A DNA stretch of 13,690 bases from Kangiella sp. (GTDB lineage: Bacteria; Pseudomonadota; Gammaproteobacteria; Enterobacterales; Kangiellaceae). Positions 1 to 6,581 of the stretch are shown piece after piece (positions within the stretch are counted from its first letter, which is position 1; each line of letters begins with the position of its first letter). The stretch spans positions 167,102-180,791 of the forward strand of contig NVVT01000002.1 in NCBI GenBank assembly GCA_002733465.1. Direction: 5' to 3'. The translations under genes and the position numbers were made by a program. The notes under the pieces were generated by a model. It did no database searches. It worked only from the letters and a program-made list of their open reading frames with translations, and was not told the origin of the DNA.

Positions 1-159
1 GAGTCTTTAATAGACTCAATCTTTGATATTTGGGACACGAGATTTATTTATTGCCAGGTCGATAAACGAGTAAAGTACGAACACTTCCACTCTTCCCTCG
101 CCCACCAACTGCAATTAATATGTCTTGAGTTCCAAATTTAAACAACTATCGGATTTTTC
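1..159. other. Non-coding left edge, no gene recognised
   Basis: I see no convincing coding frame here. The first 17 bases form a short hairpin (GAGTCT, loop TTAAT, AGACTC) followed by AATCTTT. It could be the terminator of a gene lying to the left of the window, but the stem is only 6 bp and the T-run is interrupted. The rest is unstructured sequence leading into the higBA promoter. Confidence 0.4.
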
Positions 160-214
160 GTTTACAAATTGTAAACCTATAATTTTTACTATATACTGTT
201 TACATATTGCAAAC
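160..214 (+). promoter_or_regulatory. higBA promoter with two palindromic operators
   Basis: Two near-identical 17-bp palindromes occur 38 bp apart: GTTTACAAATTGTAAAC at 160-176 and GTTTACATATTGCAAAC at 198-214. Between and overlapping them is a sigma70-like promoter, TTGTAA (169-174), 17-bp spacer, TATACT (192-197), placing the transcription start near 204. The first palindrome therefore covers the -35 and the second covers the start site. This is the arrangement expected for autorepression by the HigA antitoxin or the HigB-HigA complex, as known for type II toxin-antitoxin operons. The repeats and promoter boxes are seen; the binding protein is inferred. Confidence 0.75.
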
Positions 215-230
215 CCGAAGTAACAAATCA

Positions 231-542
231 ATGCACGTAATCGCTAAGCCCATTTTTGTAGAAGCTAAATTAAAGTTTCCCAACGACGCTAATGCGATAG
301 ATGATGTTTACAAAGTGTTAAAGAACAATGACTTTGCAACACCTGTAGAGCTACGCAAGGTATTTCCAAGTTTAGATAACATGAAATATAGGGAGCGCAT
401 GTATGTTATTGATATAGGTGGAAATAATTTAAGATTACTAGCTATTATTGAATTTAAGTTTAAAAAGGTTTTTGTTCGTCATATAGTAAAACATGCTGAT
501 TATGACTCCCTGGTACAAAATTATAAACGAGGTGATTTATGA
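231..542 (+). CDS. higB: HigB-type mRNA interferase toxin
   Basis: This 103-residue protein belongs to the RelE-fold HigB family (the E. coli HigB/YgjN subgroup), ribosome-dependent mRNA endonucleases that act in the cytoplasm and are neutralised by HigA. Family signatures are clear: VFPSLDN near residues 44-50 followed by KY and YV, the GGNNLR core at 63-68, and the C-terminal R-H-I-V-x-H-x-x-YD segment at 83-92. Length matches the family (about 100 aa). I chose ATG 231 because an upstream TTG at 207 lies inside the second operator palindrome and because the family begins with an MHVI/MHLI-like sequence. The ribosome site is weak (GAAG at 217-220). The gene precedes and overlaps the antitoxin gene, the usual toxin-first order of hig loci. 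It looks intact. Confidence 0.9.
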   Translation: MHVIAKPIFVEAKLKFPNDANAIDDVYKVLKNNDFATPVELRKVFPSLDNMKYRERMYVIDIGGNNLRLLAIIEFKFKKVFVRHIVKHADYDSLVQNYKRGDL

Positions 543-967
543 ATGCTGTAGCTCAAAGTAAAACAATCGAACGCGACTTTAGTCAGTTTACTAAAAAACA
601 CCCCTTTGTCTTTACTATTAAAAGTAAAGTTCAATATAAAAAGGCTTTAGATTTACTCGAAAATATTATGTCTCAGTCAAAAATTAATGAAGCGTTTTTA
701 ATGACTATTTCCAATACGATAAGTGCTTACGAAGATGAGCTTGACTCGGTGAAAGAGTTGGAGCAATCAATAACAAAGATTCCAACGGGGATCGCAGCTA
801 TTCGAGTACTCATGGATCAATACAATCTCACCATGAGCGATCTACCGGAGTTAGGCAAAAAATCTAATGTGTCACTCATCTTAAAAGGCGAACGTAATCT
901 TACTTTAGGTCATGTAAAAGCAATGGCTAATAGATTTAACGTGAGTCCTACATTATTCTTGAATTAG
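539..967 (+). CDS. higA: HigA-type antitoxin, HTH/XRE domain
   Basis: This 142-residue antitoxin partners the upstream toxin; the start codon overlaps the toxin stop as ATGA, implying translational coupling. The N-terminal two thirds is a helical region expected to wrap the toxin. The C-terminal part (about residues 83-142) is an XRE-type helix-turn-helix, with the run IRVLMDQYNLTMSDLPEL, the recognition-helix segment KSNVSLILKGERNLTLGHV and a closing ANRFNVSPTLFL. This matches the COG5499-type HigA layout seen in E. coli HigA (138 aa). It probably binds the two palindromes at 160-214 and represses its own operon. Nothing looks truncated. Confidence 0.9.
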   Translation: MNAVAQSKTIERDFSQFTKKHPFVFTIKSKVQYKKALDLLENIMSQSKINEAFLMTISNTISAYEDELDSVKELEQSITKIPTGIAAIRVLMDQYNLTMSDLPELGKKSNVSLILKGERNLTLGHVKAMANRFNVSPTLFLN

Positions 968-973
968 TTTGTT

Positions 974-1003
974 TTCACGAAGCAGCAAAGTATTCACTAT
1001 TAC
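974..1003 (+). promoter_or_regulatory. Possible promoter of the merR-family gene
   Basis: TTCACG (974-979), an 18-bp gap and TATTAC (998-1003) form a plausible sigma70 promoter in the 56-bp gap after higA. No terminator separates the two genes, so read-through from higBA is also possible. This is a weak match. Confidence 0.3.
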
Positions 1004-1023
1004 ACCAGAGGCTCACGCTCAGA

Positions 1024-1395
1024 ATGTATATCGGTAAATTCGCCTCATTGACCGGCACAACACCTAAGACAATTAGATTTTATGAATCAATTGGAATATT
1101 GCCTGAGCCACTAAGAAAAAGAAAATATCGAATATACGACAAGACATACATAGAAACTGTTATTCAGATAAAAAAAGCTCAAGACTTAGGTTTTAAACTC
1201 GCGGAAATTAAATCCCATATGGATGACGCTAATATAAAGAAAGGACTTCCTGCGTCGGTCATAGTTAATGCTATCACTGCAAAACGAAATCAAATCAAAC
1301 TCGATATTGATAAACTGCAACAATTAGATACTCAAATGTTAGAGCTTCAAAAAGAATTAGAAAAATCTAAATGTAACCTTGACTCTACCCTATAG
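1024..1395 (+). CDS. MerR-family transcriptional regulator
   Basis: A 123-residue DNA-binding regulator. Residues 1-70 form the MerR winged helix: YIGKFASLTGTTPKTIRFYE, the IG-I-L-P-E-P wing start, then Y-R-I-Y and a second helix-turn-helix with GFKLAEIKSHM. Residues about 78-115 form the dimerising coiled coil (INAITAKRNQI to ELEKSK). MerR proteins twist over-long promoter spacers to activate transcription. The only cysteine is C117 near the C-terminus, so the usual thiol metal ligands of ZntR, CueR or MerR are missing and the signal is unlikely to be a classic thiophilic metal. Its target is probably the next gene, whose MerR-type promoter overlaps this gene's stop codon. The nearest ribosome-site match is AGAGG at 1007-1011, 12 nt before ATG, which is rather far. 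Confidence 0.88.
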   Translation: MYIGKFASLTGTTPKTIRFYESIGILPEPLRKRKYRIYDKTYIETVIQIKKAQDLGFKLAEIKSHMDDANIKKGLPASVIVNAITAKRNQIKLDIDKLQQLDTQMLELQKELEKSKCNLDSTL

Positions 1396-1410
1396 GACAA
1401 AGTGTAAACT
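1379..1410 (+). promoter_or_regulatory. MerR-type promoter/operator, 20-bp spacer
   Basis: TTGACT (1379-1384) and TAAACT (1405-1410) are separated by 20 bp, the abnormally long spacer characteristic of MerR-activated promoters. A dyad sits in the spacer, centred between 1392 and 1393: CCTATAGG (1389-1396) is a perfect core, and ACT (1382-1384) pairs with AGT (1401-1403), with a further matching T/A pair (1386/1399). From memory, the layout closely parallels the E. coli zntA promoter, including the dyad centre 14 bases from the -35 start. The element lies in the last codons and stop of the regulator gene and points at the membrane-protein gene. Confidence 0.75.
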
Positions 1411-1448
1411 CTACTGACACCGTTAATTTTAATCAGTAGAGAACAACA

Positions 1449-1874
1449 ATGCAAAAATCGACTTATAGTAAAATTGTAAGATATAGCGCCATTTATGATG
1501 TGGTGATGACATTTCCTTATGCTTTCCCCATTTTAGTGGCTTGGAATATTGGCATGATTTCTGAGCTTCATACGCAATATTCATTTTCTGGTTCTATCCC
1601 AGAGTTTTCACCGTTACATTTATTTTTTGTTAATCTAATGGGAAGTCTTGTTCTTGTTTGGTCTGCAATAAGAATCTATAAACCGGAAGCGATTCTGGGG
1701 TTATATGATAGCTTTGCAAGATTCTTATTTTCATTCAATATGCTTTATTATCTTTTAGCTTATGACGTTACTACTATTTTGTGGTTGATGTTTATTCCTG
1801 AATTGATTTGGGGATTAATACAGTTTTTCGGTTATTTTTATTCGCATAAAAACGAAAACAGTATCTCACAATAA
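1449..1874 (+). CDS. Small four-helix membrane protein, function unknown
   Basis: A 141-residue integral membrane protein that I cannot assign to a named family. Four hydrophobic stretches stand out at about residues 13-35, 56-76, 86-105 and 108-131. A polar loop with a PEFSP segment lies between the first two, and the tail is short and charged (SHKNENSISQ). There is no signal peptide cleavage motif and no cysteine. Ribosome site AGAG (1438-1441) is 7 nt from the ATG. It sits alone behind the MerR-type promoter, so it is probably the regulator's output. A role in responding to the same signal (exporter, membrane-stress or signal protein) is plausible but only by guilt by association. Confidence 0.8.
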   Translation: MQKSTYSKIVRYSAIYDVVMTFPYAFPILVAWNIGMISELHTQYSFSGSIPEFSPLHLFFVNLMGSLVLVWSAIRIYKPEAILGLYDSFARFLFSFNMLYYLLAYDVTTILWLMFIPELIWGLIQFFGYFYSHKNENSISQ

Positions 1875-1948
1875 AACGAATTTAAGGTATGATGAGTCGA
1901 GCTTGCAAACCCGTCAGTTTGACTTTTGAATAACATTATCTTGACTGC

Positions 1949-1975
1949 AAGCACCATAGAATTGGTGCTTTCTTC
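1949..1975 (+). terminator. Intrinsic terminator after the membrane-protein gene
   Basis: An 8-bp perfect stem, AAGCACCA (1949-1956) and TGGTGCTT (1963-1970), encloses loop TAGAAT and is followed by TCTT. On the opposite strand no T-run follows the stem, so it serves the + strand transcript. It lies 75 bp past the stop codon and just before the end of the convergent zinc-ribbon gene. Confidence 0.7.
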
Positions 1976-2003
1976 GTCTACCCGATCGATAAATTAAATG
2001 CCT

Positions 2004-2255
2004 TTATTTAACAGTCACCTTCCCACCAATCATTTTAAACGCCGGTGTTCCTCTAACTAAAGTATCCCGTGCAAAAACTATTTGGCAGTTGGGGCAAGTA
2101 CAAGCAACCTTGGTATAATCATCAAGGATTCGTTCCTTAAAACATTTGACCAAAGCGCCTTTTCCACCTTTACGATACTTAAATAATTGCGCCTTACACT
2201 GCTTGCAGTAAATATTAACTGTTTTAATTGGACCTTTTTTATTAGGTTTTGCCAT
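2004..2255 (-). CDS. Small zinc-ribbon protein, function unknown
   Basis: An 83-residue cytoplasmic protein with four cysteines in zinc-ribbon spacing: C17-K-Q-C20 and C54-P-N-C57. C38 and C52 are extra. Between the knuckles is the basic stretch FKYRKGGKGALVKCFKER. After the second knuckle comes ARDTLVRGTPAFKMIGGKV, which I recognise as a conserved hypothetical family of gammaproteobacteria without a known role. Length fits that family. The gene starts 14 bp after the stop of the PAP2 phosphatase gene, so the two are probably co-transcribed. No good Shine-Dalgarno is visible before its ATG. Zinc binding is inferred from the cysteines; nucleic-acid or protein binding is possible. Confidence 0.8.
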   Translation of the reverse strand: MAKPNKKGPIKTVNIYCKQCKAQLFKYRKGGKGALVKCFKERILDDYTKVACTCPNCQIVFARDTLVRGTPAFKMIGGKVTVK

Positions 2256-2269
2256 AGTCTATTTTTTAG

Positions 2270-3148
2270 TTACGCAAGTTTCAATTTAAACAAAACCCAA
2301 GGAGCAAGAAAGGTTATATGAAAACCAATGATTGAGTATCGAATAAAACGAAATATAGGCTGAGGTTCCAAGCTAATAAACGCCAGTTTCAACCCAATAT
2401 AAAAAGCAAACAAAATAATTATTCCAATAAAGTAACCCATTATTTTTTTCATTATTGTCTTAGGAACTTGAAATTCGCGCCTTTGTTGTTCAAAAGATAA
2501 ACCTATTAACGCGCCCATCAATACACCACCAATACCTGTGATGGCAGGATCAAATTCAGGGGCAGTAAAAACTAGAAACATTGGTATCCCTAACGATAAA
2601 GACAAATGAAAACCTAGCTTTTTCTGCTTTAACCAATCAATAACGGGTTGCTCAATTTTCATAAATAATAGCAAAACCACTATACCTAGAAAGTAACCTC
2701 CCAATAAATCCGTTGGAAAATGAACGCCTAGATAAACTCTTGAAAGCGGTACAAACACCATCATAACTCCAGCAAATATCCACAACTTCTTGCTCTTAAA
2801 ACTAGCTGCAATATAACTCCAAAAAACCAACGCATTTTGAGTATGACCACTAGGTAGTCCTCCACCAGTCGCATGCATCAGTTCTTTAACTCTGCTGTCA
2901 TAATTAAATGGCCTTGGTTGATCAATTAAGAGTTTAGCTAACGCATTTAAATAGGTACTTGCCAAAGTTAGTATTAATAATCTAATGCCGATCCGAGGGT
3001 TAATACACCAAATAATCGCTGGCATAAATAACAGGTAAAACAATTCATTGCCACTTAGAGAAAAAATCTTAAACAGTATATCTAAGCTAGGGCTAAAATA
3101 CTGAAACCATAGCACGACTTCAATACCCCACTGTAAAATGGCTTCCAT
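2270..3148 (-). CDS. PAP2-superfamily membrane phosphatase
   Basis: A 292-residue polytopic membrane enzyme of the type 2 phosphatidic-acid phosphatase superfamily, which removes phosphate from lipid phosphates such as phosphatidate, phosphatidylglycerophosphate or undecaprenyl diphosphate on the outer face of the inner membrane. All three catalytic motifs are intact: K72-x6-R79-P80 (KLLIDQPRP), P99-S100-G101-H102, and S136-R137-x5-H143-x3-D147. H102 and H143 are the expected catalytic histidines. Membrane helices flank the motifs, and the C-terminal half (about 175-290) adds several helices beyond the core. Ribosome site AAGGA lies 8 nt before ATG. The particular lipid cannot be read from sequence; a larger PAP2 protein with this tail may be an undecaprenyl-diphosphate phosphatase. 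Confidence 0.88.
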   Translation of the reverse strand: MEAILQWGIEVVLWFQYFSPSLDILFKIFSLSGNELFYLLFMPAIIWCINPRIGIRLLILTLASTYLNALAKLLIDQPRPFNYDSRVKELMHATGGGLPSGHTQNALVFWSYIAASFKSKKLWIFAGVMMVFVPLSRVYLGVHFPTDLLGGYFLGIVVLLLFMKIEQPVIDWLKQKKLGFHLSLSLGIPMFLVFTAPEFDPAITGIGGVLMGALIGLSFEQQRREFQVPKTIMKKIMGYFIGIIILFAFYIGLKLAFISLEPQPIFRFIRYSIIGFHITFLAPWVLFKLKLA

Positions 3149-3431
3149 TCTATCTATCCTTATTCAATTGATATAATCTATATTTTTGATGATTCTAAGA
3201 AATTATAGAGCAACTGTCACTGATATTTTCGCAAATAGTGAGAAACAAAGGATATGATTACATGTTTAGTCGCTGGAATGCGTTTTAGGGCCTTACATCA
3301 CATGTTGCACCAAGGTACGCATTGATGAACTTATTATTTTTAAACTAAAGTATTGAAGATCGATATTTAGTCGGAAGTTATCGAAGGGCTACTTAATTAG
3401 TAGCCCGAAAAAATAATTCGAAGCACTAATA
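3149..3431. other. Intergenic region with PAP2 promoter and unexplained dyads
   Basis: This 283-bp gap lies between the upstream side of the PAP2 gene and the 3' end of the amidohydrolase gene. I see no coding frame. A TATAAT hexamer on the - strand (3202-3207) is a candidate -10 for the PAP2 gene, without a clear -35. A 7-bp inverted repeat, AATGCGT (3277-3283) and ACGCATT (3317-3323), encloses a second short pairing, CCTT/AAGG (3291-3294 and 3312-3315). A separate strong hairpin is listed at 3386-3406. No transposon ends or tRNA-like features are visible. Confidence 0.5.
3386..3406 (-). terminator. Strong hairpin after the amidohydrolase gene, no T-run
   Basis: A perfect 8-bp GC-containing stem, GGGCTACT and AGTAGCCC, encloses loop TAATT and lies 26 bp past the amidohydrolase stop codon. 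On the - strand it is preceded by a run of T but followed by TTCGATAAC, so it does not fit a canonical intrinsic terminator. It may stall polymerase or protect the 3' end of the mRNA. Confidence 0.4.
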
Positions 3432-5132
3432 CTACAATTTATCTTGATAAACAATTCGCCCATCAACAATCGTTAATACCGATTTTATTGTTCGTATTTC
3501 CTCTGCATCGACTGTCAGATAATTTTTATTTAACACCACTAGATCCGCTAACTTTCCAACTTCTAAAGAGCCTAGCTTTTTTTCATCAAAACCAAACCAA
3601 GCACTGCCTCTGGTATAAAGTTCTAACGCTTCTAATCTTGTTAAATACTGATTGGGATTAACCAAAACGCCCTCATTATTTTTCCCTGTGACCATATAGT
3701 AAATTGAAAACCAAGGATTCATTGGCCCAAGTAATGATCCGTCCGTACCTGCACTCAAAGGAATTCCATGATCATATAAAGTACGATACAACGGGCCAGC
3801 ATTTTCACCTCCCATTGTTCTTCCTAATGGAAATACATCTGTTTTTGCATAGTAACCATGATTTTGTAGTCGTAATCCCATTTTCATCGTCTTTAAATCA
3901 GAAATTAATTTTTCCGTGCCATTCATACCTAATTCGAACACATGGGATAAAGACCAACGAAGGTTTTTAATTCCATGTTTTTTATTGATTTTAGCGATCA
4001 TCGCAAGATGTTGTTTATTTTCATCATATGAAACCGAGTGTTGTTCATGAGACCAACCCAACGCTGCAGTCGCTTTAATTTTGTCACTATAAATTGAATT
4101 AACTTTACCATTGATTGGAAAACTAACGATATGTTCACCAGTACCAGAATAGCGCAACATATCATTTCCGAAAAATGGAAAAGTATTTTCAATCTTTTCG
4201 TCGTAAATATCGCGCTGAAGCGTTTTTGAAGTACTGGTATGTTGAATTTTAACTCTAAGAGTCGACTCGTGTTTACTGTTGATGTTCATTAACGCCTTAT
4301 ATTCATCTCTACCAAAAAAGTAAGACGCGCCAGGAAAACCAGTTCCGCCCTCATCAAAAACCATCGTTAATCCCATCGAATTAGCATAAGCCATTAAGCT
4401 TTTAGTTGAACGTATTTGATCCGCTAGGTTTTGTTTTGACTGCAATACCGCAAACGCTTTTGCAGTCTCTTTACCTTTAGAAATAACGCCATTATCATCA
4501 ACGGACATTCCTAATTTTTTGAAATATTTTATGCCTAAACTATTTGTGTAAACGGGACCAGCAAAACCAAGTTGAACATAAAGTGGTCGTTTGGAAACAG
4601 CACTATCAAACTCTTTTAAATTTGGTATTCTTTTTTCGTTTAGTTGATCAAGTGATATTCCGCCTAAAACCATAACCACTTTATTTTTTGGTACAGTAGA
4701 GTCAGCACTTTTTAGAAACCGCAAAAACTGTTGAATGCTAGTAGCTGATTCAACCTCTCTAACATCATAGCCTGGCGCCAATCCTTGCCGAACAAAATGG
4801 AGATGTGAATCAATCAAGCCTGGAATGACAGTATGACCTTTTAGATCAATTATGGTTGTGCATTTATCCGTAAAAGTTTCACCTTCAAAATCATCAACAT
4901 TGCCAATGGCAACAATTCGTTTATTGCGAATTCTTATTTTTGTGGCAATCTCATTATCTTTATTCATGGTGATTATTTTTCCATTCACCAGAATGAGATC
5001 TTTTTCTTTGTTACATTGTTCAAGATGCTGGCTATTTGTTAGCTTTATCGTTTTATTTTGACCTAAAACATTTGTTTGTACTAAAAAAATACAAATAACA
5101 AAGACGAACATTAACATTTTTGTTGGCAACAT
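3432..5132 (-). CDS. Exported YtcJ-type amidohydrolase
   Basis: A 566-residue metal-dependent hydrolase of the amidohydrolase superfamily (amidohydrolase 3, COG1574). It has an N-terminal Sec signal peptide (hydrophobic residues about 6-20, likely cleavage near VLG-Q24/25), so it should act in the periplasm or outside. The fold is a beta-sandwich strand set (LILVNGKIITM at 47-57) then a TIM barrel. Metal ligands visible are H110-L-H112 in the DSHLHF motif, a histidine in the SHEQH segment (362-365), H397 in SLSHVFE and D464 in SAGTDGS. The C-terminal GSLEVGKLADLVVL is the usual family closing motif. YtcJ relatives hydrolyse N-substituted formamides or amides; the true substrate is not predictable. 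It is last in the - strand cluster, 70 bp after the questin-oxidase-like gene, with ribosome site AGAGGA 8 nt before ATG. Confidence 0.87.
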   Translation of the reverse strand: MLPTKMLMFVFVICIFLVQTNVLGQNKTIKLTNSQHLEQCNKEKDLILVNGKIITMNKDNEIATKIRIRNKRIVAIGNVDDFEGETFTDKCTTIIDLKGHTVIPGLIDSHLHFVRQGLAPGYDVREVESATSIQQFLRFLKSADSTVPKNKVVMVLGGISLDQLNEKRIPNLKEFDSAVSKRPLYVQLGFAGPVYTNSLGIKYFKKLGMSVDDNGVISKGKETAKAFAVLQSKQNLADQIRSTKSLMAYANSMGLTMVFDEGGTGFPGASYFFGRDEYKALMNINSKHESTLRVKIQHTSTSKTLQRDIYDEKIENTFPFFGNDMLRYSGTGEHIVSFPINGKVNSIYSDKIKATAALGWSHEQHSVSYDENKQHLAMIAKINKKHGIKNLRWSLSHVFELGMNGTEKLISDLKTMKMGLRLQNHGYYAKTDVFPLGRTMGGENAGPLYRTLYDHGIPLSAGTDGSLLGPMNPWFSIYYMVTGKNNEGVLVNPNQYLTRLEALELYTRGSAWFGFDEKKLGSLEVGKLADLVVLNKNYLTVDAEEIRTIKSVLTIVDGRIVYQDKL

Positions 5133-5193
5133 GATTTTATTCCTCTAAAAATACAATTAAAATTAATTTCGATTGACGACAGCCTCGTCCAAA

Positions 5194-5211
5194 CTAGTTT
5201 GTCTAAACTAG
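5194..5211 (-). terminator. Weak hairpin overlapping the questin-oxidase-like stop
   Basis: CTAGTTT (5194-5200) and AAACTAG (5205-5211) form a 7-bp stem with loop GTCT that spans the stop codon of the gene at 5203-6405. On the - strand it is preceded by AAAAG and followed by TTTGG. This is at best a leaky attenuator before the amidohydrolase gene. Confidence 0.35.
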
Positions 5212-6405
5212 CTTTTCTAATTTAGTCCATCTTAAATAGGTAGGGTGAGCCTTTTTTTCTACTAAAATATTTATCGCAGCCAACTTAAAGAGCTGATTTT
5301 TTTCAACATTATCAAACATCCACTTACAGCTATAAACCATTTTAATCAAATGAGCTTCGGGTATTTTACGTGCTTGCTCGGCAATAACTTGCCATGTACT
5401 TTCCCTAAATAGCTCGGCATCATCCTCAATCAGTTGATCGTCAGGCATTGGTAAATTTTCCGGCGATCCCTTTTCTACATATAATCCCGTTAACCAAACC
5501 CAATAGAGTGTCCATAACTTTACAAATATTTCTTTCTGTTGCTTATTCTCGCCGAGTCTATTAGTCAGATCCGCTAGCGCTTGGCAAGAGGTCACAGCGT
5601 GCAAAGTAGTTAGTGCTGGATGATGTAAATACAAACGAATAGCTGCTTGTGAAATCTCAACAATTTTAGCGGTTAGATTATCTTGATTGATCGAAAACTG
5701 ATTGGATAACGATAATTGCTGTAGGCTTTCTTCTGAACAAAATTGTTCGCAAACACGTAGACTTCCCCCAAAAGTTTGAAAATTTTGTTCAATTGCTCCG
5801 ACGGATTGATTAACCTCTTGCCAAACAGATAAAGCACTACTGGCTGAGTCATTTGTTAAATCAAATTGCGGATATTGTTTATACAAGTTGTAATAACGAA
5901 TAGCAAAATAAGCGAGTGCGTTGGCGATCAATTTTGTATCACCATGAATGATTGCAAAGTTAAGTTTGATTAACGGATGGAACAAACCCATAGGTAAAGA
6001 CAGCATCATTTTTTCGAGACATTCCGCCACAAAGGTTGCAACGCCTTTTTGCAGGATCCCCTGTTCAAAAACGCGGCTAAACTCCAACAACTTATTTGCT
6101 TGACCGAGATAATTTGTCCAATTATCAAGTGTTATTTCATTTGTATCAACAAGCGTTAAATCAGACTCAAGATGAGCGCGGTAACGTTGCCCCCTTAAAC
6201 CAAATTGTTCTATTTCATTATCGCTAGCACCGAGTCCAGATAACGCCATTACGGTCATTGGAAAATGATTAGACATTCCGCCTCGGGTCACGCCGCCTAA
6301 ATTAGGGTGATAAAAACTATCGTGCAACATTTGCTCATTGACTAACGATGAAACATCTGGCGATGGAACGAAACTGGAAATGTTTTTCTGGGTATTAAAA
6401 TTCAT
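5203..6405 (-). CDS. Questin-oxidase-family protein (DUF4243 type)
   Basis: A 400-residue, largely helical cytoplasmic protein. I place it in the questin oxidase-like family from its landmarks: S-N-H47-F-P-M-T-V-M-A-L-x-x-L-G-A-S near the N-terminus, a W-x-x-Y-L-G segment at 96-101, the F-H143-P-L-I-K-L helix at 142-148, and H-x-A-x-x-x-LHAVTS at 262-273. Length fits (about 400 aa). In fungi the named members open the anthraquinone questin by Baeyer-Villiger-type oxidation in the geodin/sulochrin pathway; bacterial members are mostly uncharacterised. No nucleotide-binding motif is obvious. Placement after two glutathionyl-hydroquinone reductase genes fits a quinone substrate. Ribosome site TAGAGA lies 6 nt before ATG, directly downstream of the 10-bp repeat array. 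Family call moderately sure; substrate unknown. Confidence 0.72.
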   Translation of the reverse strand: MNFNTQKNISSFVPSPDVSSLVNEQMLHDSFYHPNLGGVTRGGMSNHFPMTVMALSGLGASDNEIEQFGLRGQRYRAHLESDLTLVDTNEITLDNWTNYLGQANKLLEFSRVFEQGILQKGVATFVAECLEKMMLSLPMGLFHPLIKLNFAIIHGDTKLIANALAYFAIRYYNLYKQYPQFDLTNDSASSALSVWQEVNQSVGAIEQNFQTFGGSLRVCEQFCSEESLQQLSLSNQFSINQDNLTAKIVEISQAAIRLYLHHPALTTLHAVTSCQALADLTNRLGENKQQKEIFVKLWTLYWVWLTGLYVEKGSPENLPMPDDQLIEDDAELFRESTWQVIAEQARKIPEAHLIKMVYSCKWMFDNVEKNQLFKLAAINILVEKKAHPTYLRWTKLEKLV

Positions 6406-6420
6406 AATTTTCTCTATTTT

Positions 6421-6500
6421 GCTATCTCTAACTATCTCTAACTATCTCTAACTATCTCTAACTATCTCTAACTATCTCTAACTATCTCTAACTATCTCTA
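6421..6500. repeat. Eight tandem 10-bp repeats upstream of the questin-oxidase-like gene
   Basis: The unit ACTATCTCTA occurs seven times perfectly at 6431-6500, preceded by one copy with a single change at 6421-6430 (GCTATCTCTA). Read on the gene's strand the unit is TAGAGATAGT. The array ends 15 bp before the ATG at 6405. Each unit carries a TAGAGA run like the gene's own Shine-Dalgarno. TAG stops occur in all three frames, so it is not translated. A 10-bp period is close to one helical turn and is prone to slippage. Confidence 0.97.
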
Positions 6501-6581
6501 ATAAATTAGGACGTTTTTCTGCTAATTAGAATCTCTTTTTAAGTCAGGATATTTATTACTATTATTCTGTTAAATAAACAA

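Noticed and set aside
207..230. TTG start for the HigB toxin adding eight residues
   Set aside because: The codon lies inside the second operator palindrome, practically at the predicted transcription start, and the family begins at the ATG at 231.
207..1913. 11-bp direct repeat TTGCAAACCCG at 207-217 and 1903-1913 flanking the higBA/merR segment as possible attachment or target-site duplication
   Set aside because: An 11-bp match across 1.7 kb is expected by chance at a fair rate, one copy is part of an operator, and there is no integrase or transposase in the window.
3386..3406. Canonical bidirectional intrinsic terminator
   Set aside because: The stem is strong, but neither strand has a T-run immediately downstream of it, so it is listed only as a hairpin with low confidence as a terminator.
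3704..5061. Open frames on the + strand at 3704-3970 and 4852-5061, and on the - strand at 3998-4192
   Set aside because: They lie inside the intact amidohydrolase gene in other frames and have no recognisable domains or ribosome sites.
6421..6500. CRISPR array or coding repeat
   Set aside because: The units are directly adjacent with no spacers, and stop codons occur in every frame on the gene's strand.
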